Made by a program: the position numbers and the translations under genes. From positions 248,001 to 312,000 of the forward strand of contig JAKNDB010000066.1 of NCBI GenBank assembly GCA_024305405.1: a stretch of 64,000 bases of DNA, read 5' to 3'. Positions 51,834-64,000 of the stretch are shown here, in pieces. The notes beneath the pieces are model-generated. The model did not search any database. It saw nothing but the letters and a program-made list of their open reading frames with translations, and was not told where the DNA came from. The stretch comes from Dirofilaria immitis. Taxonomy: Eukaryota; Nematoda; Chromadorea; Rhabditida; Onchocercidae. The first letter of the stretch is position 1. Each line of letters begins with the position of its first letter.

Positions 51834-54800
51834 GGTAAGACGATACCTTTATGCACAAAACTATCGACAGCTAAAATCAGAATGTATTCGAAAGAAACAA
51901 CTTTTGTAGATGTCCATTTTCCGCCAACCAACGATTCTCTGTTTTTGGGAGTGACCAATCAAGAAATTGATATCATATGGAAACGACCTGCTGTAAGTGA
52001 TTCCATCATTTTATTTTCAACCTTATCTATTAGCATACTTCTTGAATAATTTATAATTTCACTTTGAAAAGCAAAACAAAAAAAAACATATCTAAGCTAA
52101 GTAGATAAGATATCCATTCATTAGGAGAAAAGTAATTGTAATTGTATTCCTTAACATTTTATAATATAACAGTCTTTTCAAGAATTATCTATCAGCTTAA
52201 CTCAAATATTATTTTAAACATAATTAACCTGAATTTTCATCCCTAAAATTCAAACTAATTCATTAGTGATAGCAGTCACTCTTATCCGGAAAAATTGAAT
52301 TAACATGCAAAATCACTACTATCAGAAACAAACTGTTTTTGTTACGGTAGTTTTCTTGTGCATTCGTACTATTCTGATTTGAACTATTCTGATTTCTTTC
52401 GATAGCTTCAATATTTATGAGTTATACTTTTTCAATCGATCGCTTAAGTATTCATAATTCCTGCTTCTATTCTCGAGATTTACCATTCGTTTCATTGAAT
52501 CAATCTACCAATTATTTTGTTGACTTTTCTCTATTTCAATACTATTCACATAACACTATCAATTCGTTGTAACAATATCAATCATTATTTTTCATTATTT
52601 GTATCGCTTGACAATTTTATCATCATATAGCCTATATCGCAACAATTATTACAAATATTATAAATAATGGAATATAAGCAATTCATCATTCTCATTAAAT
52701 TCAAAATATTTAATTTTTAACTGCGATAATACTATAAATGCAAGTATAAATATAATATTAATTTATTAGTGAAATTATTGCAAATCAATGTTTTTTCTTG
52801 TTTTTTTTTTTTTTTTTTTTATATTTTTAAAGATATGTCGTAAATATGAGAATTTCTACTCTACTAATAAATACAGTATAAAATAAACATGATAAACAAA
52901 AAGTTTATCATTACTATAATTATGATTGATTGGTCTATTATGAATACTAATGATTCGATAATAAAATTCTTCGTCATTTTGATTCCAAATTGATCCTAGA
53001 TTCCACATACTACTTCTTGCAGTATGAATATGTTTAGTGCATAAATGATAATAGTAATCTTATCTATCTAGCTCAATTAATTTAAATCTAATTATCACCG
53101 TGTTATTCTATTCAAGTTCTTTGTTGGTAAAGATATTAGAAAATTGGTGAGCTAGCTAATTTAGTTTAGAAAATCTTCATCAAAAGAATGCAAATTTATA
53201 TCTTACAATGTACTGGGAATTATCCATCAATTGTAATCATTATTCGTTATAAAATTAACCATAAGAAATTGATAATTAATCAGTAAATAGTATCATTTGA
53301 CATCATATATGGGAAGTGATATCATTGTGTGCTATGATATGATAATAGTTTATATTTTCAATGGCTTACTATTTCGACTGGAAATTTTTATCTAAAATTG
53401 TAAAAATAAAAAGAAATGGGTGGACAGTTATTTATAAAATAATTTTGAAGTTAAAGATGGAAATAAGAGGTAACTGTTGTTGAAGAGATTTGAAATGTAT
53501 CTTTCCACATTTTCTACTTATCTATTTATTTAATTAATTTATCATATTTGTTGAATTTAACGGAAAAAATAGCAATTTTCAAGTGCTTCAAATAATTTTA
53601 TATTGTGAAATTACCATATTTTTATCTTATCATTTTTATTATTCAGAATTACTTCGTTATCTGTTTCTGTACTATCTTTTCAATCATTAATAATTATGCT
53701 TATCACTCTTTTAACATTATTTATAAGTAAATTCTTATACTTGACATATTTCAATCTTTCTCCAATATATGATGATTAACAAATTTATTTACCCATGGGT
53801 AAATAGCCCGTTATGTTTAAACTGAAGAGAAAAATATTACATTATTAGATGTCAATTTATTTAGTATAAAAAATGGTGACTAATGAGAAAATGAATATTT
53901 CGCTTCATTACATATTGTTTACTCTGAAATTTTGTTTACTTTAGAATTTATCAACGTTCCACTATTTTGCTGAAATGAAGAATTAGTGTAATAAATTTCT
54001 CGATCACAATAAATGTCACTTCATATTAGCATTAATTTATATAGGCTTTAAATTTTAGCTATATGTTAATTTTAAAATTTGCTATTTCATTTTAAAACTT
54101 TCTTATTTTATTCTGCGAATTATTAATTTAATAAATAAATAAATTTGATAGCGAAATAAATTTATAGCTAAGAAAATAAAAAAGAAGAAGAAGAAGATAT
54201 GTGTAGCATAGAGAGATGATATATATCGATTTTAAAATTTCTATAATTAATATTTCAATTTAGAAATTCGATCAAAGTTGTTTATATCTCTGCCTTTCTC
54301 TGCCTTCTTCTTTACCTCCGTTCTTTTATTTATCAATTAATTCACCTATATTATTGGAAGTTTTCAAAAATAAAATTGCAGGATATTGTGGACAATCCAC
54401 AATTGTTTGTAGAAGGTGCCACAGCGAATGATGTAACTCAAGGTATCCTCGGTAACTGTTGGTTCGTATCTGCTTGTTCCGCACTTACCCATAATGAAGC
54501 ATTGCTCAAGAAAGTTTGTCTTTGAATTTGTTTAATTGTTTTCCACTAATTATCGAGCAGAAGAAATAGAAAATCCATCTAGAAATGAACAGTGTTTAAT
54601 ATTTAATAGTAAAAACAGCCATAATATTAATGGACTAATTCATTCATAAAGCAAGCATACCGGAATGAATTCAGGTAATACCGGATGCTAATCAACAAGA
54701 ATGGACGGATAGTAACAAATACTGCGGCATATTCCGCTTTTGCTTTTGGCGTTTTGATAAATGGATTGAAGTTGTTATTGATGATTTATTACCAACTCGA

Positions 54801-57800
54801 GATGGTAAATTACTTTTTGCACGATCAAAATCATCTAATGAATTTTGGAGTGCTTTGCTCGAGAAGGCTTTTGCAAAGTTCGTTCTTTTCCTGTTTATAA
54901 TAATATCATAAATTTCGATATATGCTTTAATGGTAGATGAAATTTTGAAGTATTCTGAATAGATAATCTATTTTCATCATTTACTGATTCTTTTCCGATA
55001 GCAATTTAAATAAGAAAAATTTTAAAATTAATGTATTCCTAATGGATAAAAGAAATTTTTCTCAGATTTGATTAAATATTTTCATAAATAATACTACAAA
55101 TTTCCATCTGTTTCAATAATTTCATTCTTCAAACAATGATAATAATTCTTCTAAGATAGTTAAATTTTGAAGAAATTAGAAATGAATATTTCTATCTAAA
55201 ATTTTTGCAATACTCGATTGATTGTTCTTAAGAATTGCTTATTTCTGTTTATCATATCTTTCAAATTATTCTTAGTATTTAATCATATTACTATACATTT
55301 GATATCAGTAGACTAGAATTCCATATACAGTACTCCTTGCACTCTCCTTCCAAATCTAAGAATAAACTTCAATGAAAATTAAGATAATCTAAAAATGTTT
55401 TATTTCAGATTATACGGTTGTTATGAGAATTTGGTTGGTGGCCAATTAGCTGATGCACTACAGGATATATCAGGTGGTGTTGCAGAAACAATCAATATTC
55501 AGAAACAACTTATAAACGATTCGATCGATTCGTCGGAAAAACTATTTCATAAAATTAAAGAAGCTTTTGATCAACAAGCACTTATCGTCGCTGCAATCGC
55601 TGTACGCTCAATGTATGATAATAATCGTACTAGCTGATTGATATCGCTGCCACTCATTTATGAAAATTATACAAACTTCTTTAAGTTCAAATTTGTTTTT
55701 ATTATTTTGAATTTTTAATTTAACTTAATTACATACATATAAATTAGTAATTTTTATATATTTAAAATTATATGATAAATAAGATATAAAGTTTAAAGAG
55801 AATAAATAGTTGATAATTTTATTCTAATCAATTATTTTGTATATTAGATTAATAATAGATTATAAATGTATAAATGAGATATTAATCTAAGAATATTTAT
55901 AATAAATTAGATTTATTCATATTACAAAAGAAAGCATTTCTTGGAATTAATTATCAATTTTATTAGATATTGCAATAGTTTCGAAAAATATATTTATTTC
56001 TTTAAGTGATATGATAAGTCATATCATATTTTCTTTCTCAACTTGAATAAAAACTATAAGATGAAATTTTATTTTATTGGAAAAAATTTGAATAAGCTTG
56101 ATGATAAGCCAAATGAAATAACAATTTGATTACATTAGATGAATATCAATAACTTTTATCGTAAAAGATATCGAAGAAGGAATCGCTTAGTTTGATTCAT
56201 TTAAGATTTCGAATTTTGTTGAAAATTTCAATCAATTCGAAGATAAGATATTTAGTTTATATTAAAGATTTTAATTATTTATAAATTAAAATTATATAAA
56301 TTATTCATTAAAAATATGTAATTCGAATGATTCAAAATTTGAATTAAATAGTAAATATTAATTGGTATAAGTTTATTTAATAATTATTAATGGCAGTGAT
56401 TGAAAAAATTTATTTAAATATCGAAACTTATCTTTCCCTCAAAAAGAGCCAAATTCAAAATAATCTAATTATAAATAAACAATCCTTATTGAAATATAAG
56501 CTAGCTAACGAAATCCTTGGATATTCATTTTATCTTTATTTGAATGTTAAAATTAAATTAATTATCTATTTTGTATTTCAATTTTAATATAATTTCCATG
56601 CATCATCCATTTATAGTTATTGTCAAAAAGACTTTAAATTCATTATTTCACTTTAAGGCTAAAAATAAGGAAGAAATTGAAGAAATCTTGGAATGTGGTC
56701 TTGTAAAGGTCATGCATATGCGGTTACCGCAGTGCGTTTCATTGAATTGGATGCGAAAAGTCGGTCATTTTCATTTTTCACTACGGTGAAGCGTCAGATG
56801 ATGATAAGACTGCAGAATCCGTGGGGTGAAAAGGAATGGAATGGACCTTGGTCTGATGGATCCAAAGAATGGAATCAGGTAAATTCTTCCCATTAACTTT
56901 CAGTATTTTACTCTGAAAGTGCTAAATTTACATGAATGAATATATTACTGATATCATTGCTCTATAATTGTATCTTTTATCAAAACTACATTTTCAATTA
57001 TTTCAATTATTAAATACCCAACTGGACACTGACCATTGCTTCAGAATTCATTTCAGTTTTAAAGAATTGATGATTAAATGGACGTTGTCAAATTGATTAC
57101 TTCTAAAACTTTCTAGAAGATTTGAAATTATTTAATTCTGAGCAAGAATACATTTTTACATCTTTGATTAATTCTAATTTTGGAAAATGAAAAAATTTTT
57201 TTAGATAACAGATGAACATATGAAGGAATTGGGTATTACCGTTGAAGAGGATGGTGAATTCTGGTACTTATTTCATTTAAATGATTTAATCATTTGATAA
57301 TCATGATCAACAATCAAATAAATTCTGAATGTGCTTTTAAGCAAAAACAATCTTTCGTTAAAACGCTTCTAACTTTTTGGAACTTTTTCTGAAGCATAAA
57401 ATTGAATATTACTATATCACTATTATTGATATATATATATAATGATATCGTGGGTTTAAATATATGTAAATGATTAAGATATTATCGGATATTTTAGGAT
57501 GCCATGGAATGAGTTCATTCGTTATTTTACGGATCTCAGCTTATGTCAACTTTTCAATACTCCATTGTTTAACATTGGTTCTAAATTTTATGAATGGAAA
57601 TTTTTCGATGAATGGAAAACAAATGGAGTAAAACAAGGCTCATTAAATGATCGAGCTGGTGGTTGTATTAATTTTACTGCAACATTTTGTTGCAATCCAC
57701 AGGTTTCAACATTTTCTTTAATATTCATAAAAATAGAATTTCTTCAAAAATCTTTACAGAATTTGTAAAATATCTTATGATATTGATAAATGATATTGAT

Positions 57801-60074
57801 AAATTAAAAATTCAGCTAATTTATTAGCGGAATTCGATAATAAAATCATACTGATAGTTTGATATTAGTTTTATCATGATTTGGTGATATTGATAGTTTG
57901 ATATTAGTTTTATCATGATTTGGTGATATTGATAGTTTGATATTAATTTTATCACGATTTAGCGATAATGATAGTTTGATATTAGTTTTATCATAATTTG
58001 GCTAAATATGCAATATCAAGTAAATGATAATTCAAATGGTCATCGAGATTCACATACCTGTATTTCGTGTCGATCATTGAAACTTAATTAATCCTTCAGG
58101 TGTTTCATTACTAAAAGGAATACTATAATATATATTGAGTGAACGGATTGTGTTGTTTTCTTTTATTAATATGAATTTAATCGTAGTACTAATTTTAATT
58201 TTTATTATAAATTTAAATATTTTTATGCAATCACAAACCAAAATTATTTAATTATTTATCGTAGTTTGTATGAAATAATCTTTTCATTACATCAATATTA
58301 TTGTTGAATTCTTTTAAATTAATAAAACGAATTGAAATATCTAAGATACATATATACTATTCTTTTATCAAGAATTTGAATAATTAATATCTTATTTTAT
58401 TTCAGTATCGGTTTGATATCAATGTTGATGATTCTGAAGTACGATTCGCATTAACACAAAAAGTGGAAGATGAATGTAAGAAAAATCGAGAACCTTTAAT
58501 GACAATTGGAATGCATTTAATGAAAGTGGAAGATAATCGAATCTACAGAATACATCAGGTTGTTCTTCTCTTAACTTATCATAAATTATCAGTGATTTAG
58601 AACTGAGTATATTTATTTGCAAAAATTTCAGTTGTTATTTTCTAATATGTCAATTAAAATTCGATAATGAAATGATTACTCTCGAAAATTTATAATTTTT
58701 TTCAAACAAGCGATTTTCATATGGTAGAAAATGTATGATAGCAGAATATTTCAATAATGAAATTGATCAATAATTTCAATTTACTTAGTATCAGAATCGA
58801 TCAATAATTTCAATTTACTTAGTATCGATATTTTATATACTTCAATAATTTGAAGATTTCGGAGGACTACAGAAGTTTACGAAAGAAGACGAATTTCTTT
58901 TAGGCAATAAATCCGGAAGTGATATCAGATTATAATTATGGTCGTTCAGTGTATTTACATTGTCAAAATTTGCGACGAGGACGTTACATTCTATTACCAA
59001 CAACATTTGCACCCGCGAATTCGCAAAATTTTTGCTCAGAATTTATTCGAAGCGAAATATCGCTCCTCGAGTACTCAATCGAGATGTGCCCAGTCGAGGA
59101 TTATGTTTTTGTAAGAAAGTGAATTCCGTCGCTCGACTTACTGTTGTTGGTGCGAAAATATCTAGCGAAAATGAAGGTTTACTTATTAATCAAAATTAAT
59201 TACTTCTTAAAACAACGAGAAATATTTCAATTTGTTAAATAATTCATAGCTTATATTATTTGCATTTAATGTGTTTATGCAAATTTACGATTCAATTTTG
59301 ATCGGATATTATAGATCGAAGAATTTTCTAATCAATAATAATTTAGAAATTTACATATTTTCTCTTTCATTTTATAATTTCTTTTTTGTTGAACTTTTAA
59401 TATCATTTGTTCCGAGATGATAATATCCTATTCATAAATTATAAGATTTTATATATACAAAGATGTATTAAGTAATTTTCTTATTATTATAGCAATACGT
59501 ACATATATTGTTATCAGTAGTGATAAAGAAAGGGTACAGACGAGAATAATTGAAGGTACCAAAGTCTCCTGGAATCAATCTTTCATTTTCTATAGGTTTG
59601 ATATTTTTATCACTATCAGCTTAGTAAAGAGCAAATAAATTTTTTTCTATACAGGAAAAAGTTTGAATATTAGCTGGATAGCTAAATTATAACAGCTACG
59701 TATAATTGTTAGTTTAGAATTATTCTCTTAACTTTTATCATTATCAGCTATATTTATCAGTAATAGTTGAATGGATATTTAAAGATTTATTCAAACTGTG
59801 TTCGATGTTAAAATATTTATGTATATAATCTAAAAATTCTTAATTTTTCAATTGATAATTTTATAATAATTTTAGGAGAGATATGACTCATGAATTTTTA
59901 ATAGAATTAATAGAAGATCGAATAATGCGTGATCGAACTTTGGGTGCCGTAAATATCGTGGAAAATGTTAGTAATGATACGCGATCTCTGGAATGTGATA
60001 TTATTGCCGAGGATCATTCAATTGGTACTCTGAGTATTATCATACAATCTTATGATGATCCAGTATATTTATGA
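51832..60074 (+). CDS. tra-3: Calpain-5/TRA-3-like cysteine protease with C-terminal C2 domain
   Basis: Eleven exons: 51832-51992, 54382-54513, 54675-54877, 55409-55601, 56658-56878, 57205-57263, 57498-57702, 58406-58558, 58904-59176, 59493-59595, 59876-60074 (TGA); 634 residues, matching CAPN5 and TRA-3 (~640-650). Domains in order: N-terminal [14 protein letters not shown] segment; protease core with Cys80 ([10 protein letters not shown]), His249 (KGHAYAVT) and Asn284 ([13 protein letters not shown]); calpain domain III ([38 protein letters not shown]); C2 domain from about residue 520 ([10 protein letters not shown] to the end). No EF-hands, as in this subfamily. In C. elegans TRA-3 is a Ca-dependent protease promoting female fate by cutting TRA-2. 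Three exons lack one base each (51902-51905, 56705-56709, 59029-59033); restoring it recovers both family sequence and splice phase. Intron 1 is 2.4 kb. Confidence 0.93.
51993..54381. other. Long first intron of the calpain gene
   Basis: A 2.4-kb AT-rich intron. It holds poly-T/poly-A runs (for example near 52800) and frequent TGATAA/TTATCA words, with no other gene seen. First-intron regulatory elements are possible but not identifiable. Confidence 0.6.
57852..58007. repeat. Four 39-bp tandem repeats in calpain intron 7
   Basis: The unit beginning tgatagtttgatatta recurs at 57852, 57891, 57930 and 57969 with exact 39-bp spacing. The first two copies are identical and the later ones have a few substitutions. 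Confidence 0.95.
58765..58826. repeat. Direct repeat in calpain intron 8
   Basis: The phrase atcaataatttcaattta followed by cttagtatc occurs twice, about 33 bases apart. Confidence 0.8.
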
Positions 60075-60223
60075 TTAATAATATCACAACTATCATCGAT
60101 TGCTGATTTCAAATATTGGGATAAGGGACTTATCGTTGATTGCGTATTGATAAATTGTTAAGATGACACTATGAGATTATTTTTATTCTCATTTCATATC
60201 TTTTTGCAGTATATAATATTTAT

Positions 60224-60229
60224 AATAAA
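60224..60229 (+). terminator. Candidate poly(A) signal of the calpain gene
   Basis: AATAAA 149 bases after the TGA stop. Confidence 0.45.
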
Positions 60230-62254
60230 TATTTGATCATATCATTTAATTGTGAATTGAATCTCAGATAACTAATTCATTCATTTTATCTATTTGAAAA
60301 TTCTCGAAGCTTTTAAAATTATTTGTTGAAAATGTGCATCGAATCAAAAATATTTACTTTTTAATTTTTTAAAAAAATTTCATATTTCTAAAATAAAAGT
60401 AATAAACATATATATATATGAATATATGATATTTAAATTATATTAGAATTAAATACAAATTTAAAAATTATTGATTGATTAATTATACAGATCTATTTTC
60501 GAGATTATATTTTATCACTCTTGAATGCAAAAACCAGATTTTATTACTTTATTATATGCATAATTATATCTAAAGATTGATATCTTTATTTTCAACTATA
60601 TCATTATAATAGTATAATATTTAGTTAAATGATATATGATAGATAATATAACAAAGGAACTTTATTTTGCATATTATTTATCATGCAATATAGAATATGC
60701 ATAACAAATAAAACATTGAACTATGACCTTTATTATCACACTATTAAAATCAAAGCTAAAAATTGATTGACAAAGTTATGTTAATTCATTAAACAAACAT
60801 ATGTGATGTAATGATTAAAGAAAGTTACAGAAAAAAGTTTGAAATTATTCTCTCTTTCTCCTATCATCGAATTGATAAATCATAAAATAAGTATTCAAGA
60901 TATTACTCTCGAATTGTATTGTCGAGATGCTTAACTGCCAACTTTAACGATGATATATAAAAGTGCTGGTTCAAAATCAATAAATATATAAAAACATAAA
61001 TAAAAAGCTCTTTTATTAAAACATCTTTTAAAGCAAATTTTACGATCTCGAATGTGTCATCACATCACAGAGGTACTCAAATAATAGTTATTGATAAATC
61101 GATTAAGACTTCTTGATATTATCCTAATTCATCAGATTTTTCATCGCAATATTTTGAGCAAGCAGTTATAAGATTAAATCAGAACAGCTAAGCTTGTAGT
61201 TAATTAAATTCGATATATAATTATATTTTAGCAATGCTTTAATACTAATTTCATTTATATATCAAAGCAATCTTTGATCTCTAAGTCATTTTAATATTTA
61301 ATTAATTAAAGTATTAAATGAAAGAATGCATAGGTAATGAAAATAAACTTGCAAGAGGTACAACTTAATAACAAGCGTTCTAATAAAGTCAAAATGTAAT
61401 TTTAGAAAAGTAATACGGTAATAGAGAAGGAAATATTTCAGATAAATTAATTTTTTTCAAATACTTAAATAAATTTCCAATCAATTTCAATATTGAGCTA
61501 TCTAAATATTCAACCTATTAGTTTAAAATAGCTTTTTAATGAAAGCGAATTATAAATAAATTTTTTGTTGGAAGAGATAGTAATTCAAAATTCAAAAGAA
61601 ATAATTGAGATTTATTTTGTGAGATTATTCTTAATGCATAAAAATATATTTGTAATTATTATATTCATCGAATCAAAAAGATATAGTATAGTATCTATCA
61701 GAAATGATTATTTATTATCAGTATCATTTGTTTTGAAATGTCTATTGCAAGAATACAGGTAAATTGATCTTTAAAAATATTTCCAAATTATATTCATTTA
61801 ACAAAATTGACAACAAAATGTTTTATATTTCTAAAATCAAATATACAATAATATTCAGTAAAATATGAAATTATTCATTTTATATGGAAAATATTTATTT
61901 CGAGAATTTTTTTATTAAATATTAGTCAACAAAATATTAAATCATTTTTTTGCTTATTTATTAATTCATTATTTCTTGATGTTAGATATTGAAAATTGAT
62001 TGAATTCGCCGAGTAATCATCGATCAAAAAATAGTTTCATATGAATTGCATGATAACAAAATATTGCTTATCATATAAAAATTAAATTAATTATCATTTC
62101 ATTAAAAAGCATTCTTTAATTAATGCATTAAATAACAATTCTTTATCATTTTGAAAGCAATAAGTTGCAAAATGTTACAGTATCTTCTACACTCATTTCA
62201 TAGTTTGTACGATGTTACAGTATTCTTTTACATTCATTTCATAGTTCTGTTATT
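60230..62254. other. AT-rich region downstream of the calpain gene
   Basis: No gene is supported. An open frame at 61565-61762 ends at a donor-like GTAAAT but has no acceptor or family resemblance. Confidence 0.5.
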
Positions 62255-62356
62255 ATGGTCAGTTCACCGTACAAAAAAAAAACAATTGAAATATCAATTG
62301 TTTTCTAATAATCAAAGCAGTGCTAAAAGTAATGAACAACAGACGCTATCAGTATG
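62255..62356 (+). CDS. Candidate first exon of a gene continuing to the right
   Basis: From an ATG at 62255 the sequence reads MVSSPYKKK, then beyond a run of ten A a Gln/Ser/Asn-rich stretch (QLKYQLFSNNQ to EQQTLSVW) ending at a donor GTAATT. The two parts are in different frames, so the A run would have to be wrong by one or two bases. No downstream exon is seen in the remaining 1.6 kb. Weak evidence. Confidence 0.2.
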
Positions 62357-63853
62357 GTAATTTATCAATTAAAAGTTTGAGTTATGATTATTTTCATTTG
62401 ATAAATTTTACAATCATAACTTTTGCTAAGTTGAATTTCAATAACATTATTTTATCAAGCTTATCAACAGCTGAAATACTAATAAAATAATGATATATAA
62501 GGCGTAGATTTTTTAAATTTCATATATCTCAATACTTAGCTTATCCTATGATTCATGAATAGTAGATATGTAGCAAAGAATACGGTATTTTTAAAAATTT
62601 TTTACAACGCAACATCGAAATTTAAATAAGTAATTAAAATAAAACTAATTTTTTAAATCATATTATCTTTCTTCTATATTTCCCTTATCTTTTATCATTC
62701 ATTGTGTACAACCATTGTTATGTGATACGAATTATAAGTATAATAATTATTTATCATTTCAATTCTTCATTCCTTTTTACAATCATTCTTATCTATCATT
62801 TTCAATCAAAAGGAACTTATCATCTCTTTGTTAGATTAAGCTCAATCCTGAAAATGTTTCAGTGTTTAAAAGATATATGAAAAATGGATAATTATTTAGA
62901 TTTCTTAATTATAACTTACATTAATAAATGATACCTTAGAATTTATAGAAATAAATAAATAAATGAATATTTGAATTTGATTTTAAAAAGCTAATGAAAA
63001 ATAAGACAAAAAAATTTATTAGTACTTTTATGAGATCATATCAAAATGAATTGTTTTTATTGGCTTAATAGGCTAAGATTCATCATTAAAACATTATATT
63101 ATTGTTGTATTTAAACTTCTTGAACTTTTTCATCATCTTAAAAATCAAATAAAATCATCGAATGAAAATATATTTACAAATCATAGAATATAAATTAAAC
63201 AATATTTTTATTTCTTGACAAAGAATGAGTAAAAGTTAGAAAAAAAGTTCAGAATTCTTTGTCTCAATTAAATAAAGTCGAAAGGCTCCGAAATATCAAT
63301 GTCATTTAATATTTTATGATAAAAATCATTCTAGATTGAATATAAAATTATCAACTGATAATTTTGTTATGTTTTTAAATTAAGCATTTGCTTTATATTT
63401 TTAAATAATTTTACGATATAATTTTGATTTAATAAGTATGATGAGGTATTGATTATAATTTGCGAAATATGGATGGATCATACTGAAGTGTATAGAATAT
63501 AATCAATTGTTTAAATTAAGCTTCGTCTTTAGATTTAAGCCTTCTGATTCAATCTTCCTTCTAATTCAAGTCTTCTGATTCAAACCCTAAATAAAATATT
63601 ATACATATTATGATGAAAATTAAATTGAGGTAAATTTCATAAATCAATTTTGAAATTTAAGACTTTCCGACAATGCACTACTAATGATACTTACTATTCG
63701 AAGCGACGATGATAATGAGATTGACGCAGATATATTCTGCATTCGTAATCCAATTAATTTGTCAGATAATTTCTCTCCTATTCCATCCCCTTTCTCTGTA
63801 CTCAACACCTTCTAATATTCATTTAAATAAGATGGACAATGACTTGCCTTATG

Positions 63854-63854
<1 letters not shown>
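62357..63854. other. AT-rich sequence, nothing recognised
   Basis: No open frame, RNA or repeat of note is seen before the terminal microsatellite. Confidence 0.5.
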
Positions 63855-63920
<66 letters not shown>

Positions 63921-63921
63921 G

Positions 63922-64000
<79 letters not shown>
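63855..64000. repeat. (ACT)n triplet microsatellite reaching the window end
   Basis: About 48 ACT triplets with one GCT interruption near 63921. It continues to the last base, so its true length is unknown. Confidence 0.98.

Noticed and set aside
1..64000. tRNA, rRNA, CRISPR arrays, transposons and viral genes
   Set aside because: I looked for cloverleaf-like, array-like and transposase or reverse-transcriptase-like patterns and saw none. Small non-coding RNAs cannot be ruled out by eye.

Overview
The window is nematode nuclear DNA. It is very AT-rich, its genes are cut by many introns with a TTTCAG/TTTTAG-type acceptor, and the proteins fit nematode or general animal families (an SMA-9/Schnurri-like zinc-finger protein and a TRA-3/calpain-5-like protease). 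The AT richness and intron style would suit a spirurid/filarial-like (clade III) worm, but that placement is an inference and is not firm.

Layout. (1) About 1.5-14.9 kb, minus strand: a large SMA-9/Schnurri-like gene with 27 phased exons visible, plus one candidate upstream exon. Its first exon and start codon are not identified. (2) About 14.9-40.3 kb: 25 kb with no supportable gene, full of simple repeats, tandem repeats and two somewhat GC-richer islands. It could be intergenic DNA or 5' intron/promoter DNA of the gene in (1). (3) 42.8-40.3 kb, minus strand: a PPIL3-type cyclophilin followed by a RsfS/MALSU1-type mitochondrial ribosome factor, whose N-terminal reading frame overlaps the last coding bases of the cyclophilin. 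(4) Plus strand: an atypical dual-specificity phosphatase (44.2-46.1 kb), an unrecognised 171-residue protein gene with a 20-nt microexon (47.6-49.6 kb), and a complete 11-exon calpain with the Cys-His-Asn triad and a C-terminal C2 domain (51.8-60.1 kb). (5) 60.1-64 kb: AT-rich, with one weak candidate first exon and a long ACT microsatellite running off the window end.

Functional themes, inferred from families: SMA-9 is a Smad cofactor of BMP-like signalling (body size, male tail, mesoderm); TRA-3 is a sex-determination protease; the other named genes are housekeeping or signalling genes. Nothing suggests that these genes form one pathway.

The strongest window-wide observation is that at least eight coding exons in four otherwise intact genes each lack exactly one base, usually in or beside a homopolymer. 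Restoring one base keeps family similarity and splice phase in every case. This is best explained by homopolymer under-calling in the assembly, so apparent stops in these genes should not be read as pseudogenes. Residue numbers below count those missing bases.
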